Positions 1 to 11,320 of a DNA stretch of 64,000 nt are shown here, one piece after another. Origin of the DNA: Akanthomyces muscarius (lineage: Eukaryota > Ascomycota > Sordariomycetes > Hypocreales > Cordycipitaceae); the NCBI RefSeq assembly GCF_028009165.1, contig NC_079246.1, positions 3,534,001 to 3,598,000 on the forward strand, written 5' to 3'. The translations under genes and the position numbers were made by a program. The notes beneath the pieces were generated by a model. It saw nothing but the letters and a program-made list of their open reading frames with translations. It did not search any database and had not been told where the DNA came from. Within the stretch, counting starts at the first letter, position 1. Each line of letters starts with the position of its first letter.

Positions 1-1320
1 GCTGAAGCTGTCAACGCCCAGACAGTGTCAATTGGCTCAGCCTTGGACCACTGCTCCGTTCCTGGCCGCCAACATCAATCAGTCGCGGAAGATACTTGCA
101 TCATTGGTGCAGGAATACACAACGAACCGGGCCGGCGCATGCTGACGCCGTTTCCGTCTGTTGATGAGATTATCAAGGAATGTCTGGGCCTGTTGTGTGA
201 CCAAAATGACCCCGAAAGAGCATTTGTCAAATTAGACAGCGGCGATGAGGTTCTCATGCTCATTAACAACTATGGAGGCCTGTCAGCTCTCGAGCTTGGC
301 GCGTTGACAGACGAGGTCCAAAGCCAGCTTGCGAAACGATATGGTGTGAAACCTTGTCGCACTATGGCGGGCGCATTTGAGACGTCACTCAATGCCCCCG
401 GATTCTCCATCTCTCTGGCGAATCTCTCCGCGGCCGCTAGACAATGCGCCACTACTGTGCCGAAACTCCTGGAGCTCTTCGATCGGCCCACGACGGCTGT
501 CTCATGGCCCAACATTGTTGCTCCGAGCAGGACCACAAAAGCATCCACCGCCCAGAACACGAATGGGGTGAACGGAAGACATGCCCATCAAATACAAGAG
601 CCCGAGAAAAGGCCGACTGCCGACATCTTTGGGGCTGAAGGGGGGTTTCCCGTTGATGCGACGCTGCTGGAAAGCGCGGTTCGGTCAGCCTGTAAGGCCG
701 CCATTTCGTCAGAGCCGCATCTCACAAAATGGGACATGATTATGGGCGACGGAGACTGCGGCGAGGCAGTCAAGGACCTCTGTGAGGCGGTGCTCCGCTC
801 ACTCGACAATGGCGCCGCGTCGGAAGGGTCGTTGCTGAGTTTTCTTGGAATCCTTGGACAGACGGTCGATGAAATGGGCGGCACCCTGGGAGCTATCTTT
901 GGCATTTTCATCTCTGCATTCTACGCGGCCCTGGCGCGACATGCGAACCAAGAATCCCCGTCACTCAAGTCAAGCGAGAATGCAGTAGAGCACTTGTATC
1001 TATCGGTGGCTTCGGCGGTTCAGAGCCTCCAAGGACACACGCCGGCGAGGGAGGGCGACCGGACTGTCATGGATGTCTTGATACCTTTCGCTGACATGTA
1101 CGCTACGACGCAAGACTTTGCAGCGGCGGTGAAGCTGGCTGGGAACAAGGCACTAGCGACGCGCTGGATTAAACCCAGTCTTGGGAGAGCGAGCTACGTG
1201 GGCGATGCGGCGACGAGAGAAGTCCCCGATCCCGGAGCGTGGGCTCTCTATGAGATACTTTGGGGTCTCGGTCAGGGGATTGGTATGGACGTGCCGCGCG
1301 TAAATAGAGACGACGTTTAG
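1..1320 (+). CDS. Dihydroxyacetone kinase, C-terminal part (5' end outside window)
   Basis: The reading frame is open from base 1, so the gene starts upstream of the window; it ends with TAG at 1318-1320. ATP-dependent dihydroxyacetone kinases phosphorylate dihydroxyacetone (and glyceraldehyde) in glycerol and methanol metabolism, in the cytosol. The first part is the end of a DhaK (substrate-binding) domain: the segment ALDHCSVPGR and the motif INNYGGLSALELG are typical. A linker of roughly 60 residues follows. Then comes the DhaL (ATP-binding) domain with MGDGDCGEAV, GGTLGAIFGIF, GDRTVMDVLIPF and RASYVGDAA, which are the family's metal/nucleotide loop and late signature motifs. The fused DhaK-DhaL layout is the usual eukaryotic single-chain form. 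No intron is needed in the visible part. The GTG at 25 is not a real start; it is internal to the open frame. Confidence 0.93.
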   Translation, partial: AEAVNAQTVSIGSALDHCSVPGRQHQSVAEDTCIIGAGIHNEPGRRMLTPFPSVDEIIKECLGLLCDQNDPERAFVKLDSGDEVLMLINNYGGLSALELGALTDEVQSQLAKRYGVKPCRTMAGAFETSLNAPGFSISLANLSAAARQCATTVPKLLELFDRPTTAVSWPNIVAPSRTTKASTAQNTNGVNGRHAHQIQEPEKRPTADIFGAEGGFPVDATLLESAVRSACKAAISSEPHLTKWDMIMGDGDCGEAVKDLCEAVLRSLDNGAASEGSLLSFLGILGQTVDEMGGTLGAIFGIFISAFYAALARHANQESPSLKSSENAVEHLYLSVASAVQSLQGHTPAREGDRTVMDVLIPFADMYATTQDFAAAVKLAGNKALATRWIKPSLGRASYVGDAATREVPDPGAWALYEILWGLGQGIGMDVPRVNRDDV

Positions 1321-1543
1321 ATTGTAGCAGAATTGAGTTTCATCTACAAGTGCGAAGACTTCCACTTGGCAATGTGTAGTAGGTGCGTAATTCGTGTACG
1401 GATGGACCGCGTCGATGGAGGAAGCTTCCACAATCCGTGGATCGATATCCTTGTTCAGGACGGAAGGGGCTCTTCTTTCGTTAAAAAAAAAAAGCAAAAA
1501 AAAAACTGCCGTTACTGTGCAGGCACCCCCGTGCTTGGTGGTT

Positions 1544-2008
1544 CCGCGTGGCTCGTCGGGATTCTGCAATAAAGTAGCTGACTGGATCGTCAAGTCCAGC
1601 AAAACCAATTCTGATGCACTCTACTCAACACTCTGCTTCTCGGTCGCGATGCGCAGCGTACCGTCTCTCCCCAAAGACAGGGCACGCGGCTACTTGCATT
1701 TTGGACAGGTGGACAAGGTTGTGGAAGAAATGGCTGCGGATGTCTTCAGGCTTGTGTGCGAGAGTACGAATGTGAGTCCCAAGACTGCGTATAAGCACCA
1801 CTCCGGGGCTGTCAAAGTGCCAATTTACGAGTTCCGCACGCACATGGAGTCGGTTTGCGGAGGCCAGTTTGACAGTGTTGATCTGTCGGAATGGATTGCG
1901 CGCGCAGTTGATGCTGGCATGGACCGATTGATTAGTGCCTATCTGGAAACATTTTTAGAAGGCTACGCGCCGATGGGTTTCCCTTACATGGGGGAGCAAC
2001 CGGTTTGA
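1544..2008 (+). pseudogene. Remnant of an NRPS-like thioester reductase C-terminus
   Basis: About 155 residues can be read to a TGA at 2006-2008. The order of motifs matches the end of the NAD(P)-binding thioester-reductase domain (Male sterility family, PF07993) of fungal NRPS-like carboxylate reductases. A GSSGF-x-NK-x-DWIVKSSK stretch comes first, then SVPSLPKD, then GYLHFGQVDKVVEE in place of the usual W-x-PVD-x-VA. The end is LSEWIARAVDAGMD and SAYLETFLEG. The adenylation and carrier domains and the Rossmann glycine motif are absent. A nearly pure A run at 1482-1507 lies just before it. I see no promoter or credible start except an internal ATG at 1649. The piece could instead be the last exon of a badly broken gene, or a short expressed protein starting at 1649. 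The family assignment is from motif order by eye and is tentative. Confidence 0.45.
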
Positions 2009-2097
2009 TACATTTCCCATGTTACTGATTTGGGCAATTCTTTTAATTTTGACGTAATTTCTTACAAGAGAATATAATCCGTAGTACACCGTCGAGT

Positions 2098-4729
2098 CTA
2101 CCTAGGACCCATCCCGCCGACCCAAAACGGCCCGTCCAGCGTTCCCTCATCCGTAATCATCCAGTTCATCAAGTCCATTGCTTCATTAGAGGACTGAAAC
2201 ATCACGTCGTACATCTAAAGCTCAAATTATAAGCATGGAACCAAAAGAGTAGCAACGATGAGATCTTACCTGCGCGTCGTAGCTTTTCATCATCTCAACT
2301 GGAGTTGCCAGTGCTGTTGCGTACGTGCTATCAACGCTGTAATTTGGCACCTTCCGGTTGGGCCCAATCTTTCGCATCTGCTCGAGCTTATGCAAACAGA
2401 CATCCAAGGCATCTTCCACGGCTTTGAGTATGGCATGTCGAACTTCCTCTTGGTCCAGACCATGTTGTAGGCTATGGATCTGTGCGGTGATCAAGCAAAT
2501 AAACAGATAGCCCTTCACATTTGTCTCGCCTGCGTCCACACACTTCAAGGCAAAGTATTTGGCGTCTTCCAAAACGGAGAGGAGGTCCGGTCTCAACATG
2601 GCCGGGCCAAGGCTCTCTTGCTCTCGCAACTGCATCTTGAGCTCCAGTGCCACAGTCAAATTTGCATGAAAAGCGGCGGACCGAAAGAACGCAGCTGCGG
2701 AACCGCACCGTGTGAAGCGGCAGAACTTGTCCACCGTGGACGGACATGCAAAGCTATTCACGGGCCCTGCGCCCATGGAAGGCGGGCCTCTTTGCCAGGA
2801 TGAGCTGGTCGCGCGCCAGATCCTCAGGGCCCCATCGACAGTAGCCTGCCTAGAGAATGCGTAGGTCGTGTCATGTTGTACTTTGTCAAGAAACGGAACA
2901 TGCAGGGACGAGATATAGCGGTGTACAATGACGTCTAGGGCATTGGTATCGAATCGCGGTGCCGCCACCGGAGACAACAATTTGGCGCGCGTGAGCCTTC
3001 GAAACACGTCTTTGTACATGTCCCGTAGCCCTTGATCGAGGTTTTGGGTCTCCTCGTAGGTCGCTTGAGCATTGGTATCGTTGAGCATCTTGGCCACTGC
3101 CAAACGAAGGGGAAACATTTTTCTTAGCGCAATGGGAATGGTGGTCTGTGTGAATTGCTCGTCGGGCTTTGGGAGGGGGCCCTTCAATTCAGGCATTAAT
3201 TGATCGTCGTCAAAGTTCCCAGGACAGGGTGCGTCAAAATCATCGAGCGACACTAGCGGAGGCTTCCCAGCAACAAAGCTGGATTGCAGAGCCAGCTCCA
3301 ACACAGTGCCCCAAAGTCGCAGGCACATTTCATGCACGAGTCTTGGGCGTGATGCGGCATACTGGTCCGCTGTATCCCTATGCAGGCCCATGTGCATCGC
3401 AGTTCTCACCAGAGTACCGGCTGCGATCCAAAGCGCATGGCCCTCAATTCCCACTGCCTCTTGCGCTATCAAGAGCAGAATACTAATCTGCAGAGACTGC
3501 AGGTCCAAGCGGGACTTGGTGCCGGGTTCTGATAGGTAGGTTTGGGCTTCGTACACCCAGGTCATCGCCGACGAACGCAACGAGAATGTGTCGTCATACG
3601 TGGTAGCGCCAATGGCCAGTACTAATTTGAGCTGTACCAGAAAGGCCCTGTCAGGTACTGTCTCCGGCCCAAGTAGCCAGAGAGAGTCATAGTCTCTTCG
3701 AAAAGAAGGAATGTGTAAGACTCGATACAAGGTCTCGGTAGTGTCGAGGTAGGAATCAACCAACTCGTCGGACAAGTTTTTCGCAGGCAGGACGGCCGTG
3801 AGCGGCGCAGGCCAGACTTGTACCCGCTGGGTTTTGATCTCTCTTGCCAGCGCCTTGCATCTGCGCATCGTCGTGAGCGCCTTGGAGTTTTCGACTGATA
3901 GGTCTGTCGCAACGGTCTGGGCTAGATCTCGAAACTGGGGAAATTGTTAGCTGACTTATAGGGTGGCAAAAAGAGGCGTCGATGGCTATTAGCCCCTTCA
4001 GAATAAAGTTAAGAGATAATAAGAATAGTAAGAATAGTAAGATAAATAGGGGAGAATAAATAAAATGAAAAGATTAAAAGAGAATAAAAAAAAATACGAA
4101 AATGACAGAAAGATAAAGGCAGAGAAAACATACTAGCATAATAGTGGTGAGCCAGTGGCTCGAGCCGAAGAACCTGGACTTGTGTGTCACGCCGCGGCCG
4201 GCGGCCATGGTGTCGCCGAAGAAGGCGCTTTCGACGGACTGTTGTGCTGAAGCCTCACTGGCTAGCGATTTGGGCCCTCGTACCGAATGGGGAGCAGAAG
4301 TCGACGCGCATGATTGAGAGGCGTCTGAAATGGTAACAGGCGGATGCGACGCAACCTTGCTATGCACTCTGCTCCGAGCAATTATCAATGCCTCTGCATC
4401 GTCGGACGAGACCTGCCCCGAGGCTGGTGAAATGATGCCAGGAGTGGATGAGGGTGTCAGTCGTCGTTGGGTCACGGATGGCCGACGCCGTCGCGGTCGG
4501 GCGAGATGGAGAGGCGGCGCGTCCTCGTAGATGCAATCTCGCTCTGGGGTTTTCGATCGCGATTTCAGGCAGTTCCGGCAGGGGTGCTGACGGTTGCATT
4601 TAAGCTTGCGCTTTCTGCATACGGTGCAAGACCTGTTTGCGCATTGATGTGAGCCAGTTTTGTGATGAAGCGAATAGCGGATGGAACTTACACTGACGGC
4701 CGCCCAGGGCCAGCCTTTACTGGTTCCAT
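2098..4729 (-). CDS. Zn2Cys6 fungal-specific transcription factor (four exons)
   Basis: Proposed exons are 4729-4692, 4632-4134, 3934-2270 and 2214-2098. All junctions keep phase and use GTAAGT, GTATGT or GTAAGA donors with AG acceptors; the product is 772 residues. A 38-nt first exon supplies the start (MEPVKAGPGR). The zinc cluster follows at once, with Cys15, 18, 25, 31, 34 and 46 in C-x2-C-x6-C-x5-C-x2-C spacing. A Ser/Pro-rich linker comes next. The fungal_trans (PF04082) middle region contains VLHIPSFRRDY and MHMGLHRD, the family's best-conserved patch. The C-terminus WMITDEGTLDGPFWVGG comes from the last exon and resembles many family members. The protein should be a nuclear DNA-binding regulator of CGG-type sites. 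It faces the MFS transporter gene across a shared 972-bp promoter, which suggests it controls that gene. The 199-bp second intron is unusually A/T-rich for this arm. Confidence 0.88.
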
Positions 4730-5701
4730 GGCGTGTACAGCTCGCTTCGGGAGTATCCGGACGCGAATGCCGCAAGCGACCAAACCTTCAATCTGTCTGC
4801 AAACAAACGGAATCCGATCTCTTCGAATGCTGATGTGTCTGGCTTGTTGGTGTAGGAGACAGATGCGCCGTTTGCAGGGCGCACAGCATGTATCTTGGTG
4901 GCGCTGTCAGGTGGTCGCGCAGCTCGTGTTTTTCGTGCGTATTTCATCCAGGGCGAGTCTCAGCGGCAAATAATGGATCTCGCACGCGCACAAAGAGACG
5001 GCAGGACATCAATGACTGTTGAAGCAGATGTCGTTGCTGGCGTCCAAGGCTGATAAGTCGAAGTCGGGCCAATCTTCTCGGCAAACGGCGGGCGCCACGA
5101 ACCAAATGCGCAGCGTGTAGATCACGTAGTCATTGACTGCTGCAGAGGTCGGCTGCATCCACATGGGCTCTTGCTTTGTCAATAATTAAAATTTCACAAT
5201 TACGAAGCGGAAAGCGAAATTAAGAGGAGGAGTAATCGCATGCAATTCTCGCCCGTTTACCGCGGCATTTTACTGGGAATGGGCTGGCGTCGCTCTTTGC
5301 TTCCACCAACAACAACCTTCCCCCTGCAGCTTTGATCGATCAAACTTGGGTGCATTTCACTCCCAATTTGTACACCTGAAAACGCCGACAGATTTGAGAT
5401 TTTGAGCCTAGATTTTATTCAGCCGAGTTTAATTTATGTTTTCTGCCTTTGCTACTCGTAATTAAAATGACAGGTTCAAAATGTCGCTCTTCCCGTCTCT
5501 ACGTAGCCGCTGGTCTCTTATCAGATCCTGCCGAAGCCGATTTAGTAGACTAAGCTCGGACAAGGATTTCCCGACTTTCACAACCTACGTATAAGACCAA
5601 AAGTCGACTATGCTGTATACAAATACGAGTCTCAAGCTTTTTGCACTGCGTTCGCGACTGTTTGCACCAAATCTACCAAGAAGAAATAATTTTTCACAAC
5701 A
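4730..5701. promoter_or_regulatory. Bidirectional promoter region between regulator and MFS gene
   Basis: This 972-bp stretch has no convincing gene and separates two divergent start codons (4729 minus, 5702 plus). Short open frames here read through in several frames and lack family motifs. Near the transporter start the sequence becomes A-rich (AAGAAATAATTTTTCACAAC), like a fungal 5' leader. Promoter function is inferred from the gene arrangement only; no specific operator was identified. Confidence 0.5.
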
Positions 5702-7095
5702 ATGGCGACCAACGACTCCCAAGTACAACCGGTGAGCCTACCCGCTGAAAAGCAGGTCGAGGCCTACGACAGCGGCGAGCTCGGCAAACGGGAGGACCTC
5801 GCCAACACAAACAACGACACCAACGAAGACGGCTTCTCGAAAGCGCCCGATGGCGGCCTCGAAGCGTGGCTCGTCGCGGGCGGCAGCTTCTGCATTTTTT
5901 TCTGCTGCCTCGGCTTCTCCAACTCGTTTGGCGTTCTGGCCGACTACTACATCCAACACCAGCTCCGCGGCGAGTCCGCTTCCAAAATTGCCTGGATCGG
6001 GTCCCTGTCTGCCTTTTTGCAATTCTTCTCTGGCATGGTCGGTGGTCCTCTGTTTGACCGCTACGGCGCAAAGGTAAGTCAACTCCGCCTTGGCCTTCCC
6101 TGCGCAGAATTTTGTTCCAACGTTGCATGCGATAGGTCATCCGCCCGGCCGCCGTCCTGTACGTCCTTTCCATGATGCTGCTCAGTCTTTGCAAGTCGTA
6201 CTGGCAGTTTATGCTCTGCCAAGCCGTCTTGCAGGGCATTCTCATGGGCCTCTTGCAGTTCCCCTCCATGGCTGCCGTCTCGCAATATTTTGACGTGAAC
6301 CGTGCGGCCGCTATTGGCGTCGCCGTCTCTGGGTCTTCCATCGGCGGCATCGTCATCCCCATGGCCCTGTCCAAGATGCTCAACGGCACCAATGTCGGTT
6401 TCGGGTGGAGCATCCGTGTCATTGGCTTCCTTATCCTGCCGTTCCTGGCCTTTGCCCTCTTCACCGTCAAGGCTAGACTCCCACCGCGGGTCAGGTCCTT
6501 CTGGATTGCAGCAGCCTTTACAGACCCTAAGCTCGTCGTCTTGACCATTTCCATGTTCTTTGTATTTATGGGTATGTTTCTGCCCCTTTTCTTCATCCCG
6601 ACATATGCCACAATCAGAGGCATGGAAGCTACCCTGGCTGGCTACTTGTCTGCGATTCTCAACGCCTCGTCGACCTTTGGCCGTGTCATCCCAGGCATCA
6701 TGGCGGACAGGCTTGGCAAGCTCAACGTGTACGCAACCGGTGCACTAGCTACCGGCATCGTCATCTTCTGCATGAACGAGGCCACATCGAACGCAGCGTT
6801 GATTGTATATTCCATCGTCTTTGGCTTCACTTCCGGCACCATCATATCTGGGGCTTCGGTTGCCTTTACTGTGTGCTGCCCAGACGTCAGAGATGTGGGC
6901 ACTTATGCCGGCATGGGCATGGCCTTTGGTGCCCTCGGGGGGCTCATCGGCCCGCCTTTGGACGGTGTCATGATTGACCATTACCACAGCTTTTTCCCGG
7001 TAGCCATGTTCAGTGGCACCGTGTGCATATTCGGTGGTATTATTGCATTTGGGAACAAGTTTTTCTCTCCGCAGGGTCTGTGGGGGAAAGCGTAA
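5702..7095 (+). CDS. MFS transporter, monocarboxylate-permease-like
   Basis: Exons 5702-6073 and 6136-7095 are joined across a 62-bp GTAAGT...TAG intron in phase 0 and give 443 residues. The N-terminus is hydrophilic and cytosolic for about 50 residues. It is followed by the signature PDGGLEAWLVAGG, the DGG-x-x-(A/G)W opening of fungal MCT-like (SLC16-type) major facilitators. FDRYGAKV is the cytoplasmic loop 2-3 motif, and the intron falls directly after it. Hydrophobic segments across the rest fit about 12 membrane helices. This family moves monocarboxylates such as lactate or pyruvate, or acts as an exporter in secondary-metabolite loci; the substrate cannot be read here. The start has AACAATGG context, with the only upstream in-frame sequence being leader. 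Divergent from the Zn2Cys6 gene. Confidence 0.9.
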
Positions 7096-7640
7096 GGAGT
7101 TTGCCCAAGCATTTTGACTCCGTGCTGCAGTTCTGTTGGGCTTACGAGCAAGGGCGCGTTTGTAAACTATGAACGGGTGGCTTTTAACTCTTCTTACCGT
7201 TGCTTTCAAAGAGATTAATCTAGAAAGCGCTACATAGACCTGCCTAGAAAATAGTTGTGCGGCTCAAACAGCATTACTCAATGGAAATCTTTTTGGCCGT
7301 CATCTGAATAACTTTAGGCGTCCACATCAAACTTAATGAGCCACCCGGACTTGCTACGCAGCCGCGCTACGCAGGAAATTTCGCTTGCTTTAAATAAAAT
7401 ATTCAGTATTGAGAACAAACCCCGTGCCAAGGTACGAGTCTTATGTAGACTGCTTGCATCCACGAGCACACCTATAGGGTACGTCGGTATTAGTGACAAC
7501 TGTAGCCGTATTGTAGGTGGAAAAGTAAACGAGGACATCAGGTTATGCATTAAGCTGAAAGAAAGGTAAAGAAACTAGTTGAACGAATCCTCAAGTTCAA
7601 GACAATGAGTAGTAGTGATTATACATTTCCAGACGCGCAC
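7096..7640. other. Convergent intergenic spacer
   Basis: This 545-bp stretch lies between the 3' ends of the MFS gene and the NmrA-like gene. I see no gene, repeat or RNA in it. It presumably holds both 3' UTRs and polyadenylation signals. The 77-78-residue open frames on both strands between 7314 and 7569 carry no recognisable motif. Confidence 0.4.
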
Positions 7641-8414
7641 TCAAGAAGCCGCTTTCTTCATTTTCAGTCCCACTCTCTTCCCAACAAACTCGCTTTGCAA
7701 TCCCGTCTCAAAGTCGGCAGCAATAAAGTCTAAAGGATCCTCCAAAGTAGTGGCGTAACCATGCGCCAGACCAAAGACGTTCAAATACGGTCCGACCAGC
7801 GGCACCCACTTGAGAGTGTCTCGCCATTCGGGGGGTGAGTCGGCCCTTGCGATCACATTGGCCGCCGAGCAGTCGTCTGGTGCGGGAATCCGAATACCCT
7901 TGTGCTTGGGGCTCAATTGGTTAGCGCAAAACAACGACCATGCAATGCTCCTCTCGTCTTGCTTCTGGATGAGGGCCAGATTCTCCCTGTGCTCGGGAAA
8001 CATGGGCATGTAGTCGCCGATGAGGCGAGTCGGGATGGCGCTGTCCAGCATGGGGAACCCAGACATGAGCCAGGCGCGGATGGCGGGCTCGCGGCACTCC
8101 TCCCGGGCTTCCACGATGGCCGCGACGATGGCGGAAAATATTTTGGTGTATTCGCCAGTCTTGGAGCGGCCCATCATCTGCGCGACGCCGGCGGCGTGAA
8201 AGACGGCATCGCAGTTGTGGGTGAGGATGGCGTCCTTCAACGCTGACTTGTCCGTGGCTGATCCAGTGACCACGGCGGCCAGCACAGCTCGTGCTGCGGG
8301 CGTGAGTTTGTCGGGCGAGCGAACAAAAGCCACGACGGTGTGGCCGTGCTTGATCAAGGCAGGCAGCGCGCGGCCACCGACGTTGCCAGTGGCACCAAGC
8401 AAGAGCACTTTCAT
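7641..8414 (-). CDS. NmrA-like / NAD(P)H-binding reductase-fold protein
   Basis: Single exon, 257 residues. The start at 8414 is chosen because the protein then opens directly with the Rossmann strand MKVLLLGATGNVGG, as is normal in this family; the longer open frame upstream adds an unrelated leader. GATGNVGG is the dinucleotide-binding glycine motif, followed by VVAFVRSPDKL, where a basic residue favours NADPH. DAVFHAAG marks the fourth strand. The classical YxxxK catalytic pair of short-chain dehydrogenases is not evident, so it belongs with the atypical NmrA/PF13460 group, which includes both regulators and redox enzymes. The C-terminus ends KKAAS. It is convergent with the MFS gene. A role in a local pathway is inference from position. 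Confidence 0.85.
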   Translation of the reverse strand: MKVLLLGATGNVGGRALPALIKHGHTVVAFVRSPDKLTPAARAVLAAVVTGSATDKSALKDAILTHNCDAVFHAAGVAQMMGRSKTGEYTKIFSAIVAAIVEAREECREPAIRAWLMSGFPMLDSAIPTRLIGDYMPMFPEHRENLALIQKQDERSIAWSLFCANQLSPKHKGIRIPAPDDCSAANVIARADSPPEWRDTLKWVPLVGPYLNVFGLAHGYATTLEDPLDFIAADFETGLQSEFVGKRVGLKMKKAAS

Positions 8415-8908
8415 GATTGTTTTATTCGACTGTCGTTTGAAGAAATGGACAGTACCGGATTGTAATATTGCAGTCAGAAGCCAGCTTGCAGATGGCTGAG
8501 GGAATGATTTATACCCCCATTCAAACAAGGATATACAGGGCACGTATCATGGCGGAGTACTTGATCCGCCAAATTCTCCGGAATTTACGGAAAATAGCCT
8601 GCCACAGCCTATGCACATCCCTGAAAAAGATCCGCCGAGGGAACCGCGATGACGAAACTCCGGGTAGAATAATACTGCATTTCTGCCTATTTTCAGTGAG
8701 CGAGTAATAAGCACTAAAGTTGGTAGCTTGGCCACTGTAGAACGGCCTAGAATGGGCCATCTCATATCCAGCACATCCGATTTTACTCATTTTTATCTAC
8801 GACGCTTGAGAGATCTCAACTTCAGGCTGATATAAACTCTATTGGTCCGCTCACACATCACAGATTGACTAGCATGCCTGCATTCCGATCGACGGACTCG
8901 AAGAGAGC
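8415..8908. other. Intergenic region upstream of the NmrA-like gene
   Basis: The 494 bp hold the promoter of the minus-strand NmrA-like gene and the 3' flank of the second Zn2Cys6 gene. Open frames of 75-89 residues on both strands lack motifs. TATAAACTC near 8831 and TATACC near 8511 are AT-rich boxes, but neither can be proved to be a core promoter. Confidence 0.35.
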
Positions 8909-11320
8909 TCAAGTGTGAATGTCTCGGAACATCTCATCAAACATGGCACTTTCCCACTCCATGCCGTTCCAGCCATGGTCTGATGTTAGCCACTCGAAAT
9001 CGTCGACGCTCTGCCCTGTCCACACATCTATGGCTTGTCTCTCATCGCCAACGCTATCATGAGCATCGGTCGGTGGGCCCATCCCCTTGTCTGCCGCCAT
9101 GGCGACTATGTCACGCCATTTCTCGACCCTAGCCTTCTTCATCTTCAAATGCTCTGCAGCAAGGTCCCAGGTATCATTCTCCCAGTCCAACCCCTGCGCC
9201 GCGGCCATTTCTTTCTTTGCGGCTTCGAAACGAGCGGCCATGGTATCAAGGATGCCGGCGATGTCAACCTGAAGACTGGGTTGCGCTGCGACCTCGGCCC
9301 TGAGCAAGTTGAGTATCTGGGCCGACACGACATGGATAGACTCTGAGCCTGGATCTCTTGGCAGGCTCAGATCTGGACATGGAGGCACGCCGCTCAGAGC
9401 AGGTGTTGGGCGCGAAAGCAGCGTGGAATCTTTCTGTGACACAGCCGTGCCGGCACTGGAAAGCTTGGCGGCGCCAAGCCCGGCTATCCTCAACCATCGA
9501 GAGAGCATCATGGCGCCGTGGACTAGCTGGACGTAGGCGGGTAGGGGAATGTAAAAGTAGGAACAGACTGGTATAGCAAGCCAATCCTCGAGCCAGCCCT
9601 TCAGCGCGGTGGTGAAATGCGAGAAGACATCAGATATCGACACGCCTGAAAACGACAGCGAAGCGAGGGATTGAACCTCGGCGTCCGGTAGATGTGAACC
9701 TGCCAGAAGAGGCTCAAATATCCAGAGATAAGCAGTGTGGTAGTAGCAAGAGAGAAGGTCTGAATTCCTGGGTCAGCGAAGTACCAGCTGGCGACATTTT
9801 TACGCCTTTGAGGAATCTTACAATCGCATTTAAGACTCTTGGGCAGTGCGTCCCGGAGACTGTCTAATTCGACTCGGAATGTTTTAAGGCGCGCCATCGT
9901 TGGAGTTTCAGGTTGCTCGTCTACCTGTGAATCGGTACTGTGGAAGTGAAAGATTTTCTCCGTAAGTCGCTGGATGCGGACCAATTCTACGGCAAGTTCG
10001 TCTGTCTTGTATTCTCTGGCATCCTCAAGATCCTTGAGGCATTGGTCTAGGTATTTGGAATATTTCATGAGTGTCAACTGCTTCACAACAAAGCAAGCAC
10101 TGCTATTGTGTCAGTTCTTTCCTTTGTGAAGCTCGACTTGGGCGTGGCAAAACTCACTTCGAGCTCATATACCAGACGCCAAGTAGCGCGCGCTTCTCTT
10201 CGTTGCTTCTAGACACGGGCTTCTCAGTACGTGCCAAAGGTAGCTGACTCCTCCGCTGTTGAGCCTTGGGGCATGTACTCCAATTCATGTCTTCCACTAA
10301 GCTGACAGCCAGACGGATCAGGATGTTGAACTGCGCATGCGCCATACAAAGGTAGTGATAGGCTCCCAGGAAAACCAGAATGCCTTGGACGAGGTCCAAC
10401 GAGCGCTCGGATTGCATGAGCATGGCGTTGGAGATGTGTTCCATGACGGCGCGGCTTTGTCCTCTGACCAATCGAAGATGACGGACGGAAGCCACCATTC
10501 GTATCACCTTCATGAGAAATGGACGAGTCGCCTGCAGTTGACTCGGCGTTGTGCCAGGCGGAATGATGACAAAGGGCAGCCGAGGTGACAGTTGATTCCT
10601 GTAGATGGACAGCAAAGTTTCGTCAGACTCCACGGGGACAAGATCTTCCATGGCCACTGCTGCCATGCAGCTGCATGTGGGAGGCGAGGGTGCGCTAGAG
10701 GATAAGTCATGCGCCGGAGTGTTCAGAGCAGATTCGTCCTGGCTTGAAGTGACTTGAGGTTGGGTTTCGATGTTCACCGATGATGCCGAATGGCTGCTTG
10801 CGACATAATCCAGGCTAACATTGGATGAGATTCCACGTACAGCTGAGCCTCCCCTTCTCGGCGTCTTTGGCGGGGAAATGATATTATCGAGTCCCTCCAC
10901 CGGTAGAGCTCTTGTCGCGTCCAAATTGGCACTGGTGAGGCAAAGTCAATAGTGGGTCCGAAATGGACAAGTTTAAGTCAATTCAGCGATTGAGCTTTTG
11001 CTGAGCCCCGGCGATGATAATCAGGTGGTCGCAAGGGCGGTGGTACGGGCAATGAACTCCGTAGGGCAGAGCGTCTGGTCACCACACACCATCTCACGGA
11101 GGCAATGTAACAGAGCACGAAACTGGACTTACGAGGACTTGGCCTGTCTTTTTTTTCTTGGGCCAGGAGTTTGACTGACGCATTCTTTCTCCAAGCTCCG
11201 GCATCGATCACACTGTCGCTGCCCCGAAGACTGCGTGCGAATGCAGCGCGTCTTTGCGGCCGCACATGGAGCGCAGGCGGCGCCCCATCTGGCGCTGCGA
11301 CCTTTTTTTGGTCTGTCCAT
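8909..11320 (-). CDS. Second Zn2Cys6 fungal-specific transcription factor (four exons)
   Basis: Proposed exons are 11320-11133, 10931-10158, 10102-9822 and 9759-8909, giving 697 residues with every phase consistent. The last junction (donor at 9821, acceptor at 9760) restores a continuous conserved stretch, LLSCYYHTAYLWIFEPLLA, that no single frame shows. The start is the ATG at 11320 (MDRPKKGRSARWG). The zinc cluster uses Cys16, 19, 26, 37, 40 and 47, with a long 10-residue gap between Cys3 and Cys4. The linker after it is Ser/Thr/Pro-rich. VWYMSS and KYSKYLDQCLKDLE mark the middle homology region that surrounds the second intron. The last ~60 residues are Trp- and acid-rich (DDFEW, WNGMEWE) and could be an activation segment. 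Introns are 201, 55 and 62 bp. It is a nuclear regulator; targets are unknown, but the SnoaL-like gene lies head-to-head across 471 bp. Confidence 0.86.

Noticed and set aside
1153..1608. 151-residue minus-strand frame over the end of the dihydroxyacetone kinase gene
   Set aside because: It overlaps the kinase coding region and the remnant; it is broken by the poly-A run translated as a Phe/Leu string and has no motif.
5694..6623. 309-residue minus-strand frame opposite the MFS gene
   Set aside because: It is an antisense shadow of the transporter; Arg-rich composition and no family motif.
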